Assembly: GCA_914767715.1 (NCBI GenBank) | Contig: OU612068.1 | Span: 30,814,001 to 30,878,000, forward strand | Direction of reading: 5' to 3' | Origin: Membranipora membranacea | Lineage: Eukaryota; Bryozoa; Gymnolaemata; Cheilostomatida; Membraniporidae | DNA length: 64,000 bases | In this document: piece by piece, positions 60,301-64,000 of the stretch | How positions within the stretch are numbered: the stretch's first letter is position 1 | Layout of the letters: each line of letters starts with the position of its first letter | Program-made: the position numbers and the translations under genes | Notes under the pieces: generated by a model | Told to the model about the DNA's origin: nothing | Seen by the model: the letters and a program-made list of their open reading frames with translations, nothing else | Database searches by the model: none

Positions 60301-60311
60301 CTGTTTTATGA
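42..60311 (+). CDS. HERC1: HERC1 orthologue, giant HECT E3 ubiquitin ligase (5'-partial, 78 exons)
   Basis: HERC1 is a very large cytosolic/membrane-associated E3 ubiquitin ligase; in mammals its RCC1-like domains interact with ARF/Rab GTPases and clathrin, and its HECT domain transfers ubiquitin. The 78 exons traced here sum to 13,302 nt (4,433 residues plus TGA stop at 60309-60311). All introns are GT-AG, and every exon phase matches its neighbour. Domain order RLD1, SPRY, UBA-like, WD40, RLD2, HECT is diagnostic of HERC1 and excludes HERC2 and the small HERCs. Human HERC1 has about 4,860 residues, so roughly 400 N-terminal residues should lie upstream of the window; the window opens inside the intron before an RLD1 exon. 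Several stretches are nearly identical to vertebrate HERC1 (SPRY, HECT). Exon coordinates are given in the domain entries. The gene hosts three antisense genes and several transposons in its introns. The boundaries come from reading splice consensus and frame, not from transcripts. Confidence 0.95.
1839..1854. repeat. Poly-C tract (16 nt)
   Basis: An uninterrupted run of 16 C in a HERC1 intron. Other homopolymer tracts are G11 at about 15117-15127 and G13 at about 47374-47386. Confidence 0.95.
3793..21422 (+). CDS. HERC1: HERC1 segment: long helical region between RLD1 and SPRY (exons 9-29)
   Basis: Coding exons: 3793-3935, 4139-4301, 5352-5501, 5726-5914, 6550-6706, 11289-11456, 12165-12332, 14647-14745, 15211-15352, 15587-15818, 16055-16373, 16504-16629, 17151-17320, 17652-17876, 18332-18550, 18951-19105, 19420-19611, 19820-19923, 20609-20764, 20966-21066, 21231-21422. 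Anchors to vertebrate HERC1 include [17 protein letters not shown] (exon 10), [15 protein letters not shown] (exon 14), [11 protein letters not shown] (exon 15) and LSEVYR (exon 17). Exons 18-19 are polar and low complexity and correspond to the charged insert of the human protein. The region is leucine-rich, probably alpha-helical, and has no named catalytic motif. Exons 11-13 and 16 are less conserved and rest mainly on frame and splice signals. Confidence 0.87.
4302..5351. other. HERC1 intron, no further feature seen
   Basis: A 1.05-kb GT-AG intron between two phase-0 exon ends. It contains only AT-rich sequence, including a short (AT)n stretch near 5240-5262. No coding or repeat element was recognised. 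Confidence 0.6.
7340..8286 (-). pseudogene. LINE ORF2, C-terminal reverse transcriptase part, frameshifted
   Basis: This continues the same LINE beyond the nested insertion. The 8286-7942 frame carries the RT QGS motif and the YADDT catalytic core. At about 7985, in a run of A (minus strand), the reading frame slips; the homologous continuation is in another frame through 7861-7340, giving the basic C-terminal domain ([11 protein letters not shown] and similar). About 15-20 RT residues expected between motif A and the [11 protein letters not shown] stretch are missing, presumably lost at the insertion site. Confidence 0.82.
7361..7376. repeat. (TA)n microsatellite at LINE end
   Basis: A short TATATATA run at the left (3') boundary of the antisense LINE. 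It may be the element's own tail. Confidence 0.6.
8288..8610 (-). mobile_element. 5'-truncated LINE 3' end nested in the larger LINE
   Basis: This roughly 320-bp block interrupts the RT region of the host LINE between motifs A and B. On the minus strand it ends with AATAAAATCTAATCTAATCT followed by an A-run (8291-8299 as T on plus), a typical LINE tail of a polyadenylation-like signal, a short repeat and poly-A. Upstream of the tail is a degraded basic coding tail. The host element loses about 15-20 codons at the junction. I interpret it as a later retrotransposition into an already inserted LINE. Confidence 0.65.
8615..10444 (-). pseudogene. LINE ORF2, endonuclease and N-terminal reverse transcriptase part, with premature stop
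   Basis: Segments 10444-10256 and 10153-8615 are in one frame and are separated by a single internal TGA at about 10253-10258, right after the first endonuclease motif where related elements have a glycine codon. The downstream open stretch of 512 codons contains the endonuclease GDFNVDL and SDH motifs and the RT region up to motif A ([10 protein letters not shown]). It then stops where another retroelement fragment interrupts it. The short 5' part overlaps the end of the ORF1-like frame (10673-10365), as is common in LINEs. This is an inactive genomic remnant. Confidence 0.85.
10365..10673 (-). pseudogene. LINE ORF1-like C-terminal fragment
   Basis: A 102-codon open stretch upstream of, and overlapping, the LINE ORF2 start on the minus strand. 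The segment [20 protein letters not shown] followed by a VKVKF strand looks like an RRM-type or L1-ORF1-type RNA-binding fold, as found in LINE first ORFs. Upstream (to about 10740) similar coding continues but is broken by stops. The identification is by position and style only. Confidence 0.55.
12333..14646. other. HERC1 intron, no further feature seen
   Basis: A 2.3-kb intron between phase-1 exons. There are scattered short open frames on both strands without codon or homology signal, and no repeat structure that I can recognise. Confidence 0.55.
16752..16938. mobile_element. Foldback/MITE-like element with 52-bp terminal inverted repeats
   Basis: The first 52 bases (16752-16803) are the reverse complement of the last 52 (16887-16938) with one mismatch at position 8. 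The ends start AGGTAAA and include the shared motif CGCGACCTTGG. The interior of about 83 bp contains a smaller palindrome around CCAACTTGAATCCAAGTTG. There is no coding capacity. It lies in the HERC1 intron 16630-17150. A TA or TTA target duplication is possible but ambiguous. This structure is typical of a non-autonomous DNA transposon. Confidence 0.8.
17944..18290 (-). mobile_element. 5'-truncated retroelement 3' end, antisense in HERC1 intron
   Basis: On the minus strand this sequence reads as a degraded retroelement tail that ends in CCAATAAAGTTT followed by about nine A (17950-17958 as T on plus). Upstream of the tail, short translated pieces resemble the C-terminal basic region seen in the LINE copies of this window. 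The right (5') limit is a guess. It is inside intron 17877-18331. Confidence 0.5.
21660..23731 (+). CDS. HERC1: HERC1 segment: SPRY domain (exons 30-34)
   Basis: Coding exons: 21660-21791, 21979-22097, 22358-22478, 22640-22723, 23503-23731. The SPRY (B30.2-like) beta-sandwich is unmistakable: [11 protein letters not shown] and SGVYQWK, then [51 protein letters not shown], and [18 protein letters not shown]. This is among the most conserved parts of HERC1, close to identical with the vertebrate protein over these motifs. SPRY domains are protein-interaction modules; the ligand in HERC1 is unknown to me. Exon 34 extends past SPRY into a helical region that continues in exon 35. The intron after exon 34 (23732-26788) hosts an antisense GPCR gene. 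Confidence 0.95.
22724..23502. other. HERC1 intron, nothing recognised
   Basis: A 779-bp intron inside the SPRY-coding part of HERC1. No open frame, repeat or transposon tail was recognised. Confidence 0.55.
23795..24300 (-). mobile_element. Probable 5'-truncated LINE tail with TCAA-repeat end
   Basis: The minus strand ends with AATAAAGTCAATCAATCAATCA (23785-23813 region), a polyadenylation-like signal followed by a short TCAA repeat, which is the tail style of CR1/L2-type LINEs. Upstream on the minus strand is a 72-codon open piece (24142-23924) rich in Arg/Tyr/His ([19 protein letters not shown]) that could be a retroelement C-terminus. It lies between a HERC1 exon and the nested GPCR and could in part be GPCR 3' UTR. 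Confidence 0.45.
24518..25927 (-). CDS. Class A aminergic-type G protein-coupled receptor, intronless, nested antisense in HERC1
   Basis: A 469-residue, seven-helix receptor in one exon. Hallmarks: GN in TM1 (N45), LAVADL in TM2 (D74), C101 and C210 for the extracellular disulfide, DRY 125-127, CWLPFF 398-403 and NPCVY 435-439. Aspartate D108 lies 17 residues before the DRY Asp (position 3.32), the amine-binding residue. TM5 offers serines at 5.42 and 5.46 (S223, S227). W426 and Y429 match positions 7.40 and 7.43 of amine receptors, and [13 protein letters not shown] is very like 5-HT1/dopamine receptors. So a biogenic-amine ligand (serotonin, dopamine, octopamine or similar) is likely, but the exact ligand cannot be assigned. 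ECL2 is long with several N-x-S/T sites. ICL3 is about 140 residues, polar, with a duplicated 10-residue unit at 280-300. The whole gene lies within HERC1 intron 23732-26788, opposite strand. The lack of introns suggests a retrocopy or an ancestrally intronless family. Confidence 0.93.
   Translation of the reverse strand: MSVNFSVGQNLVCPDALNMVDLCSWQVVAKILSLSLFTLGILVGNSMVIIAVVLFKKLRRTVSNLFILSLAVADLLVAIVVLPFSTVNEVLGYWIFGDIVCNMWLLADIAVSTASILHLCAISVDRYIAICYPLRYHQLMTRRRSRIICLCMWLLAIIISIPALLWRESTLQPTANETDTSATNYTSYSTVSIEPNTEITADIGAELPVCLLTVFSHYYVIYSALGSFFLPAVVITSLYIRIFYVARKFVKRANVGRMSGYISSFTTSEMRIHQGSQIINPQSETSTHTNPQSEASTHTNQAFSPINDNNNISNQRDHCYSNEVYIAETQEEQSKTITSENSAHRDTVAAQKSGSQQILSSKSRVTRHNPSKKTRNSIKRENRATKTVAAIVGTFFLCWLPFFTSYVIDGTSNIVMSPVMKNVFFWIGYTNSLLNPCVYAYMAKEFCFAFQKIMQCQFWKNEVYDLSIS
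25018..25094. repeat. In-frame 30-bp tandem duplication in GPCR third loop
   Basis: Two near-identical 30-nt units (plus-strand core GGTGTGAGTACTTGCCTCAC and GGTGTGAGTACTTGTCTCAC) encode duplicated STHTNPQSE-type residues 280-300 of the nested aminergic-like receptor. The frame is preserved. Confidence 0.8.
26789..32890 (+). CDS. HERC1: HERC1 segment: conserved linker after SPRY (exons 35-42)
   Basis: Coding exons: 26789-26916, 28603-28766, 29054-29267, 29865-30143, 30580-30802, 30936-31034, 31584-31706, 32737-32890. Joining exons 35 and 36 gives the conserved stretch [20 protein letters not shown], matching the human sequence and confirming that the 1.7-kb intron is removed directly. Exon 38 is acidic and serine-rich and holds three imperfect 30-nt (10-residue) repeats with the core TPNV at about 29978-30066. 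Exon 39 carries the [14 protein letters not shown] and MMTQKAVL helices that match the human middle region. Exons 41-42 are polar; the latter includes a SRLFGGR motif. No enzymatic motif is visible, so this is a scaffold between SPRY and the UBA-like module. Confidence 0.86.
26917..28602. other. HERC1 intron, no supported gene
   Basis: A 1.7-kb intron between EALCKE and VWPVL coding sequence; joining the flanks directly restores the conserved HERC1 motif. Short open frames near 27067-27472 are not supported by homology. No transposon end was recognised. Confidence 0.55.
29978..30066 (+). repeat. HERC1: In-frame 30-bp repeat in HERC1 exon 38
   Basis: Three imperfect units of 30 nt code for R-E-[TSM]-TPNV-type decapeptides in the disordered acidic linker after the SPRY domain. 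The third unit is diverged. Such units change length easily between alleles or species. Confidence 0.75.
31088..31332 (+). repeat. tRNA-derived SINE, copy 1
   Basis: The head has a Pol III A box (TGGCTCAGTTGG) and a decayed B box (GGGCTGGAGTCC), so it derives from a tRNA-like promoter. Between them is a 9-bp hairpin with loop GCAA or variant (TTTAACAC/GTGTTGAAG), not a normal anticodon arm. The tail of about 165 bp is shared with a second copy at 38273, which shows this is a dispersed repeat and not a tRNA gene. It lies in HERC1 intron 31035-31583 in sense orientation. The 3' end has a duplicated ATTTTAACCAAC motif. Confidence 0.85.
31796..32069. repeat. Tandem 20-bp motif with inverted counterpart, possible foldback element
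   Basis: At 32007-32069 a 20-bp unit (GTGCAGTTGTCACGTTTTGT) repeats three times. At 31796-31832 two units of an inverted relative (CAAAATGTAACAACTGACG) occur. The arrangement, repeats at both ends in inverted orientation with about 175 bp between, resembles the subterminal repeats of a small DNA transposon. It is within HERC1 intron 31707-32736. Confidence 0.5.
32891..34299. other. HERC1 intron, nothing recognised
   Basis: A 1.4-kb AT-rich intron. No gene, repeat or transposon end was identified. Confidence 0.55.
34300..34969 (+). CDS. HERC1: HERC1 segment: UBA-like module (exons 43-44)
   Basis: Coding exons: 34300-34547, 34775-34969. The proline/arginine-rich lead is followed by [20 protein letters not shown], with the M-G-F/Y signature of helix 1 and loop 1 of ubiquitin-associated domains. 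The module resumes in exon 44 with [11 protein letters not shown], the third helix. Splitting of the three-helix bundle by an intron after the second helix agrees with the human sequence order (LLEMGF ... ATG ... MWMIEHP). A ubiquitin-binding role is inferred from the fold family. The rest of exon 44 is highly charged (Glu/Arg-rich) and probably disordered. Confidence 0.85.
35197..36924 (+). CDS. HERC1: HERC1 segment: acidic and Cys/His-rich region (exons 45-49)
   Basis: Coding exons: 35197-35395, 35635-35756, 35993-36139, 36336-36542, 36724-36924. Exon 45 is Arg- then Glu/Ser-rich. Exon 47 has a C-x2-C-x12-H-x4-H pattern (CEFC ... H ... H, then HPGC), which aligns with a C-x2-C-x9-H-x4-H pattern in human HERC1. 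Exon 48 adds C-x5-C-x-C and a later C-x2-C (CDLC), the sort of spacing expected for a second zinc site. Exon 49 carries the [12 protein letters not shown] ... DPLG motif conserved with human HERC1. Zinc binding is an inference from spacing; the ligands are visible in the translation. Confidence 0.85.
37071..38790 (+). CDS. HERC1: HERC1 segment: helical block before WD40 (exons 50-53)
   Basis: Coding exons: 37071-37260, 37631-37844, 38012-38198, 38632-38790. Conserved anchors with vertebrate HERC1 are [48 protein letters not shown] and the [26 protein letters not shown] helix pair. These look like alpha-solenoid (ARM/HEAT-type) helices, but no formal repeat is evident by eye. The intron between exons 52 and 53 carries one SINE copy (38273-38513). 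Confidence 0.88.
38273..38513 (+). repeat. tRNA-derived SINE, copy 2
   Basis: Sister copy of the element at 31088. The A box (TGGCTCAGTTGG) and B box (GGTTCGAATCC) are both intact here. The central hairpin CTTCAACAC-GCAA-GTGTTGAAG is perfect over 9 bp. The body includes the shared core CCCCCAGGTGTGCTCCGACC. It is inserted in HERC1 intron 38199-38631 in sense orientation. The intact promoter boxes suggest a younger copy. Confidence 0.87.
38910..38950. repeat. 7-bp microsatellite
   Basis: About five tandem copies of AGCCAGT in HERC1 intron 38791-39193. Confidence 0.85.
39194..51841 (+). CDS. HERC1: HERC1 segment: WD40 repeats (exons 54-62)
   Basis: Coding exons: 39194-39350, 39625-39827, 40104-40307, 40590-40747, 50355-50557, 50785-50884, 50997-51212, 51424-51534, 51716-51841. 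WD-type blade ends are visible as [28 protein letters not shown] and MNIWSLN, with GHxxxV/ITC-type blade starts ([17 protein letters not shown]). The repeat [16 protein letters not shown] in exon 58 matches human HERC1 closely. The domain is a beta-propeller for protein interaction. It is interrupted in the genome by the 9.6-kb intron 40748-50354, the largest in the window, which holds an entire antisense GPCR gene. Exon 57 ends and exon 58 starts in phase 0, so the propeller frame is preserved across it. Confidence 0.92.
41733..47901 (-). CDS. Divergent class A (rhodopsin-like) GPCR, six exons, nested antisense in HERC1
   Basis: Minus-strand exons in order: 47901-47641, 46570-46436, 45476-45332, 44539-44322, 43170-43003, 42203-41733. 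Joined they give 1,398 nt (465 residues plus TAA), all GT-AG and in frame. Exon 1 has an extracellular N-terminus with N-x-S/T sites and TM1 ([16 protein letters not shown]). Exon 2 has TM2 with ALALTDN and the TM3 cysteine C131. Exon 3 has TM3 ending EQY (155-157) in the context [13 protein letters not shown]. Exon 4 has ECL2 Cys 209 and TM5. Exon 5 has TM6 and exon 6 has TM7 and a basic 110-residue tail. The E-x-Y/ICHPF context recalls peptide (FMRFamide-like) receptors. Odd points: DRY is EQY, CWxP reads TEIP, and NPxxY reads KLFLY. The ligand is unknown. An AATAAA overlaps the stop codon. The gene lies wholly in HERC1 intron 40748-50354. Confidence 0.85.
44530..44840. repeat. 92-bp tandem repeat spanning a GPCR splice acceptor
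   Basis: A 92-bp unit recurs with starts 44596, 44688 and 44780 (GATCACACCTACAATACAAT), with a diverged copy at about 44532. The diverged copy is the splice acceptor and first bases of exon 4 of the nested GPCR. Each repeat therefore carries the minus-strand acceptor-like sequence ATTGTATTGTAG followed by GTGTGAT. Confidence 0.88.
44890..45000. repeat. Degenerate short-period repeat adjoining the 92-bp array
   Basis: Imperfect repetition of ATCACAAATATCACT-like segments continues past the 92-bp array inside the same GPCR intron. The period is about 40 bp and poorly kept. Confidence 0.5.
47902..50354. other. HERC1 intron upstream of nested GPCR, nothing further recognised
   Basis: A stretch of 2.45 kb between the GPCR start codon and the next HERC1 exon. 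It should contain the promoter and any 5' untranslated exon of the minus-strand GPCR, but I see no clear core promoter or coding exon. Confidence 0.5.
52305..56289 (+). CDS. HERC1: HERC1 segment: RCC1-like domain 2 and its lead-in (exons 63-71)
   Basis: Coding exons: 52305-52491, 53160-53287, 53446-53646, 53867-54005, 54298-54479, 54691-54840, 55018-55243, 55485-55726, 56071-56289. Exons 63-64 are the linker after the WD40 propeller ([16 protein letters not shown] matches human). The propeller itself runs through exons 65-71, with blades [81 protein letters not shown] and [17 protein letters not shown], closing with the [10 protein letters not shown] strand. Identity with human RLD2 is high. 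In mammals this domain binds clathrin heavy chain and ARF proteins; here that is homology only. Exon 71 already enters the spacer leading to HECT. Confidence 0.94.
56527..60311 (+). CDS. HERC1: HERC1 segment: HECT ubiquitin-ligase domain and C-terminus (exons 72-78)
   Basis: Coding exons: 56527-56699, 57881-58123, 58364-58619, 58866-59018, 59342-59475, 59759-59930, 60117-60311. The domain begins around [18 protein letters not shown] (exon 72) and runs through the N-lobe hallmarks [26 protein letters not shown] and [20 protein letters not shown]. The C-lobe has [11 protein letters not shown] and the active-site context [12 protein letters not shown], where the catalytic cysteine codon is TGC at 60147-60149. 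The protein ends with an acidic EIEEDEPVL tail after [16 protein letters not shown], matching the vertebrate end except for the last few residues. All catalytic-core motifs are intact, so an active E3 is expected. I see no AATAAA in the 600 nt after the stop. Confidence 0.95.
56777..56782 (-). terminator. Polyadenylation signal of nested WAP gene
   Basis: AATAAA on the minus strand, about 54 nt downstream of the WAP gene stop codon, inside the HERC1 intron. Confidence 0.55.
56836..57510 (-). CDS. Secreted WAP (four-disulfide core) protein, two exons, nested antisense in HERC1
   Basis: Exons on the minus strand are 57510-57420 and 56990-56836 (246 nt, 81 residues plus TGA), with a phase-1 intron. 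Exon 1 encodes a signal peptide with the hydrophobic core [11 protein letters not shown]. Exon 2 encodes one complete WAP domain with eight cysteines, including the [10 protein letters not shown]-x-x-CC-x-x-CRC core. WAP domains are small secreted modules, often protease inhibitors or antimicrobial; the activity here is not predictable from sequence. The gene is inside HERC1 intron 56700-57880, opposite strand. An AATAAA (minus strand, 56782-56777) lies 54 nt after the stop. Its closest relative in the window is the WAP gene at 61023-61643, with the same exon layout. Confidence 0.9.
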
Positions 60312-61022
60312 TACTACCCAAGAGTTATCTTCCCACAGCTCGGTGGGATCCACAAAGCTTTATTAGTTTGATATGTTTTGAAGTGGTGCTATGTCATTAT
60401 ATATCACTTGGTTTTATTCGTCTATCATTACCAAAATCTAAAATCTCTCTCCCTCATACCCTGCCCTGCCCATCTTGCTAAGCATTGCATGAATAACCTA
60501 TTCAATGATATGTCAGGAGATTCGCTGTCACACACACACAAAATAAGAGACTATAATGCTGGTCAATAAGAGGCTAGTTGTGATATGGTCTGAAAGTCCC
60601 ATTCAGTTGTCACTATTATCATCAGTGGATGCATTTCGGTTTAGAGGGTTTCATATGTGTGTAACTTGTCTTTTTGTTGATGCAATATAATTGTCTGTTC
60701 AATATATATAACGCTGCATACCTATTGTGCATACCTACAACATGTGATCGTATTATAGCCTTATAGGAAAGTATAAAATAGTTGTCCTATGTACAGTTAT
60801 CTATAAAGCTTACCGATTAAGGTATAATTAGTTTATCCACTCTACCAGCCTACCCTCATGGCTTTGAAATAAGCATGCTTTATATAAATGACATAAGCTG
60901 CTGAAAAGCGCATGAATATATTGAATAGTTATAAAATCTCACATGGTAAAAAATGTGGAATGGAAAACTTGTTGTTGTAAGCAAATCCAACATTTGATAA
61001 TAGTATGAAGCAATCTTTTCTT

Positions 61023-61643
61023 CTACTGCGCTGGTAAATGGCATCTACAATCAGTACAGCACAACTCGTCCCCTGGACAGTCGTAATCACTGACACATGG
61101 TGGGTTCTCCAGCATAACACAAGGTAGAATCCCCAGGTTTATCTCCACTTTGAAAGGACAACTCCCTGTTTTCACAGCATACCCTGTATGCGTAACAGAG
61201 AGAATATAAGAATTAACTGCCTTCATCATCTTTTCAGTAATGAGCTTGACAATTACATAGTGGGGATCATAGGATACTTTGGAACCGAGGAAGTTAAAAA
61301 AGAAGTCGGAACCAGATTGAAAAACTTGGTCTTGTTCAAGGGTGATAGATCGCAGAATAATGACACTCGAAATTTACTTCATTTTGGCTCCAAAATGTGA
61401 ATGTTGAAAGTTTTGGCTGTTGCTGAAGTCAAAATAGTACTCATTGACTAGATTCACAAAAGTGTGTTCCAGCAAAAATTCAAGAATTGTTTTAGAGTGA
61501 TGCAGGTGTCACAAATAACATTTCCTCCTGCTACATAATAGTTTTTTTGTAAAGTTGACCCACTTACCCGTCCAAATAGTCATCAGAGATAGCAGCAGAG
61601 GAATAAATGTTATGATCCTGTAAAGCTTCATAATGCAGCTCAT
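61023..61643 (-). CDS. Secreted WAP (four-disulfide core) protein, two exons, convergent to HERC1
   Basis: Exons on the minus strand are 61643-61568 and 61183-61023 (237 nt, 78 residues plus TAG), with a phase-1 intron in the same place as in the WAP gene at 56836-57510. Exon 1 gives a signal peptide (IITFIPLLLSLMTIW). A second in-frame ATG four codons downstream (61631) could also start it. Exon 2 gives a WAP domain with eight cysteines, including SDYDCPGDELCCTDCRCH. It lies 712 bp past the HERC1 stop, tail to tail with HERC1. Function is as for other WAP proteins: secreted, possibly a protease inhibitor or defence peptide, not resolvable here. Confidence 0.9.
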
Positions 61644-62713
61644 GTAGAAACCGACGATACAGACTTAAATTTGCAGTACATACAAATACTAAGCATGTAG
61701 CAAACTGGATTCCTCTCAGGGGTAACAAGGAGGAGATAGGAGGTGTTGGTTAATGTCACATTTTTCCTCCTTCCTGATAGATGAAGGATGGCTGAATAAT
61801 AGGTGAAAGGTGACACTGACAGGCGAAGGGCAAGACACCTGTGTGTAAGTTAACATACAGCGTGAATGAATAACAGCTCTGTCATGGAAATTTGATCAGA
61901 CCGGCCGGTCAAGTATTTAGACTTCTGTTATGGTATGTGCTTGGTATGAACGTAGAAGAATTCTTATAAAAGATATATATATAAACAGACACAGAAATCA
62001 GATGGTAACATCACCTTATATCCACCAATCAACTAGGAGACAAACTTCAAGATAATTTTTATGCAGAGAAACCCTAGCCAATTTCATTTCTGATCTGATG
62101 ATAAGCCACTTGGCAAAACCATCGCGTTATCTGCTTTACGCACCTTCCTGGTCTGGCAGTATGTTGTCAATACCAGAGACCTGCCAAATCCAAAAGCACA
62201 CCGAATCCAATTTTTCATTTTAGCATTGCCTTTTAGGTTTCCCTTTCAATTCTGACTCATTATGCACGAATGTGTACCATTCAATTTCATCAAGATATTA
62301 TACTGTTTGCATAAGTTAACTGAAAGTTATACTATCATTCTATAGGGTAGCAGTCAAATCATCTGCATCAATTCTGAACTTTTTCATGACATGGAATTTC
62401 TCACTACATAAGAAAAAATTGTAAAGATATTCCTTGTTTTTATATTATTTTTGCATGTTTTCATGGTATTATGACTTGATCAAAACTCCCTTGTCTGAGA
62501 TCTGTCAAGTATCGTTTATATCATCTGTGAAACATGACTTGGTTTGATGAAATATAATTATTAAATAATCAAAATAATGTAAGTATGCGAAATGGTATCA
62601 ACACCATAAGTAAAACTGATGGCAAAAAGATTGCAGTCATGGCCCGTGAACAAGCTTATATAATCTTTTGTTGTTCCACATGGTAATAAGGATATGTATA
62701 TTTTTTATTCTAG
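61644..62713. other. Intergenic, nothing recognised
   Basis: This region upstream of the second WAP gene should hold its promoter. No coding exon or repeat was recognised. Confidence 0.5.
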
Positions 62714-62776
62714 AAACGAAAGGGAGACGACGATAGCGACAACAATGACAACAATGACATAGAAAGCCTGGATTGA
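62714..62776 (+). CDS. Possible short terminal exon, acidic
   Basis: A good acceptor (pyrimidine-rich TTTTTTATTCTAG) ends at 62713. The following 63 nt read in phase 0 as 20 residues, basic then acidic (KRKGDDDSDNNDNNDIESLD), and end in TGA at 62774-62776. It could be an alternative last exon of HERC1 or the last exon of an unrecognised gene. No donor partner is proven. It could also be chance. Confidence 0.3.
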   Translation, partial: KRKGDDDSDNNDNNDIESLD

Positions 62777-62811
62777 ACAACAACATTACACGATACACCA
62801 TACACGAGACG

Positions 62812-63421
62812 ATACTACCCTACACTAGATACTACCCTGCACTAGATACTACCCTGCACTAGATACTACCCTGCACTAGATACTACCCTGCACTAGATAC
62901 TACCCTGCACTAGATACTACCCTACACTAGATACTACCCTACACTAGATACTACCCTGCACTAGATACTACCCTGCACTAGATACTACCCTGCACTAGAT
63001 ACTACCCTACACTAGATACTACCCTGCACTAGATACTACCCTGCACTAGATACTACCCTGCACTAGATACCACCCTACACTAGATACTACCCTGCACTAG
63101 ATACTACCCTACACTAGATACTACCCTGCACTAGATACTACCCTGCACTAGATACTACCCTGCACTAGATACTACCCTGCACTAGATACTACCCTACACT
63201 AGATACTACCCTACACTAGATACTACCCTACACTAGATACTACCCTGCACTAGATACTACCCTGCACTAGATACTACCCTACACTAGATACTACCCTACA
63301 CTAGATACTACCCTGCACTAGATACTACCCTGCACTAGATACTACCCTGCACTAGATACTACCCTACACTAGATACTACCCTGCACTAGATACTACCCTG
63401 CACTAGATACTACCCTGCACT
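62812..63421. repeat. 17-bp minisatellite, about 36 units
   Basis: Head-to-tail copies of ACTAGATACTACCCTGC, nearly invariant except for a G/A change in the second-last base giving CCCTGC or CCCTAC units, and one unit with a further C (GATACCACC). The two unit types are interspersed in short runs. No spacers of variable sequence are present, so it is not a CRISPR array. Confidence 0.97.
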
Positions 63422-63573
63422 ACTCCACGATACACTAAAAGACAATATACACCACACAGACATTATTACAACCAGTACAATCATACGCCTACGTTTTTGT
63501 TGACGGAAATATTTGTTAACACGGCGAACATTTTTGAAATTATATAATATATTACAGGCCATTACAGGTTTAC

Positions 63574-63752
63574 CAATTTCATAATTTTAGGTTTTAGTTA
63601 TTACACTCAAACAACAATACTTTTATGATTTACTGCATGATATTATTTTAGAATTTCATAATTTTAGATTTTAGTTACTACACTCAAACAACAATACCTT
63701 TATGATTTACTGCATGATATTATTTTTAGATTTCATGATTTTGGATTTTTTA
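63574..63752. repeat. 77-bp tandem repeat, about 2.3 copies
   Basis: The unit starting AATTTCATAATTTTAG is repeated at 63575, 63652 and, partially, about 63729. Copies 1 and 2 differ by few bases. It is AT-rich, with no coding signal. Confidence 0.85.
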
Positions 63753-64000
63753 GTTATCCAGATCTAGAATAATAATACAATCTTTGAAAACCAATTATAT
63801 GGTTTAAGAGCTAATATCTGAATAAGATCAGTCGATACCGACGCTATTGATAAATCAAAACAGCCAGGATGATGAAAAAGATCACTATCTTAGGAGGGAC
63901 AATATAGTTACACTGGAATAAGAACGGTCGAGAACTCTTTAGAAAGATAGCAAGACCATTGTATGCGGGCACAAAGAAAATGTTGCAATAATGTCGACAT

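Noticed and set aside
42-60311. Two separate genes, an RCC1/SPRY gene and a WD40/RLD/HECT gene
   Set aside because: Phases match across all 78 exons without an internal stop, and the domain order equals that of single-gene HERC1.
42-60311. HERC2 rather than HERC1
   Set aside because: HERC2 has three RLDs plus Cyt-b5, MIB and DOC domains; here there are SPRY and WD40 domains with two RLDs, the HERC1 arrangement.
62812-63421. CRISPR-like array
   Set aside because: Units are contiguous with no unique spacers, and the window is eukaryotic.

Overview
This is a gene-dense eukaryotic window from an invertebrate animal. Short GT-AG introns (mostly 150-500 bp), CR1/L2/Jockey-like LINE remnants, a tRNA-headed SINE and a bona fide aminergic-type GPCR all point to a metazoan. 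A cnidarian or another non-vertebrate lineage fits, but the sequence alone does not fix the taxon.

Almost the whole window (42-60311, plus strand) is one giant gene, the orthologue of HERC1. I could chain 78 coding exons from inside the first RCC1-like domain to the stop codon. They add up to 13,302 nt, or 4,433 residues plus stop, with all splice phases matching and no frame break. Domain order is that of animal HERC1: RLD1 (42-3348), a long helical region (3793-21422), SPRY (21660-23731), a conserved linker (26789-32890), a UBA-like module (34300-34969), an acidic and cysteine/histidine-rich region (35197-36924), a helical block (37071-38790), WD40 repeats (39194-51841), RLD2 (53446-56289) and HECT (about 56527-60311, catalytic Cys codon at 60147-60149). 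The 5' end of the gene lies outside the window.

Three unrelated genes lie inside HERC1 introns, all antisense to it. They are an intronless aminergic-like GPCR (24518-25927), a six-exon divergent class A GPCR (41733-47901) with degenerate DRY, CWxP and NPxxY motifs, and a two-exon secreted WAP-domain gene (56836-57510). A second WAP gene of the same structure (61023-61643, minus) sits just past the HERC1 stop, so the WAP pair brackets the HECT exons.

Mobile and repeated DNA fills the larger introns. There is a degraded antisense LINE (about 7340-10740) carrying a second LINE fragment inside it, two further 5'-truncated antisense retroelement tails (about 17944-18290 and 23795-24300), two copies of a tRNA-derived SINE (31088 and 38273), and a foldback element with 52-bp terminal inverted repeats (16752-16938). 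A 92-bp tandem repeat has duplicated a splice acceptor of the nested GPCR. A 17-bp minisatellite of about 36 units lies near the right end (62812-63421).
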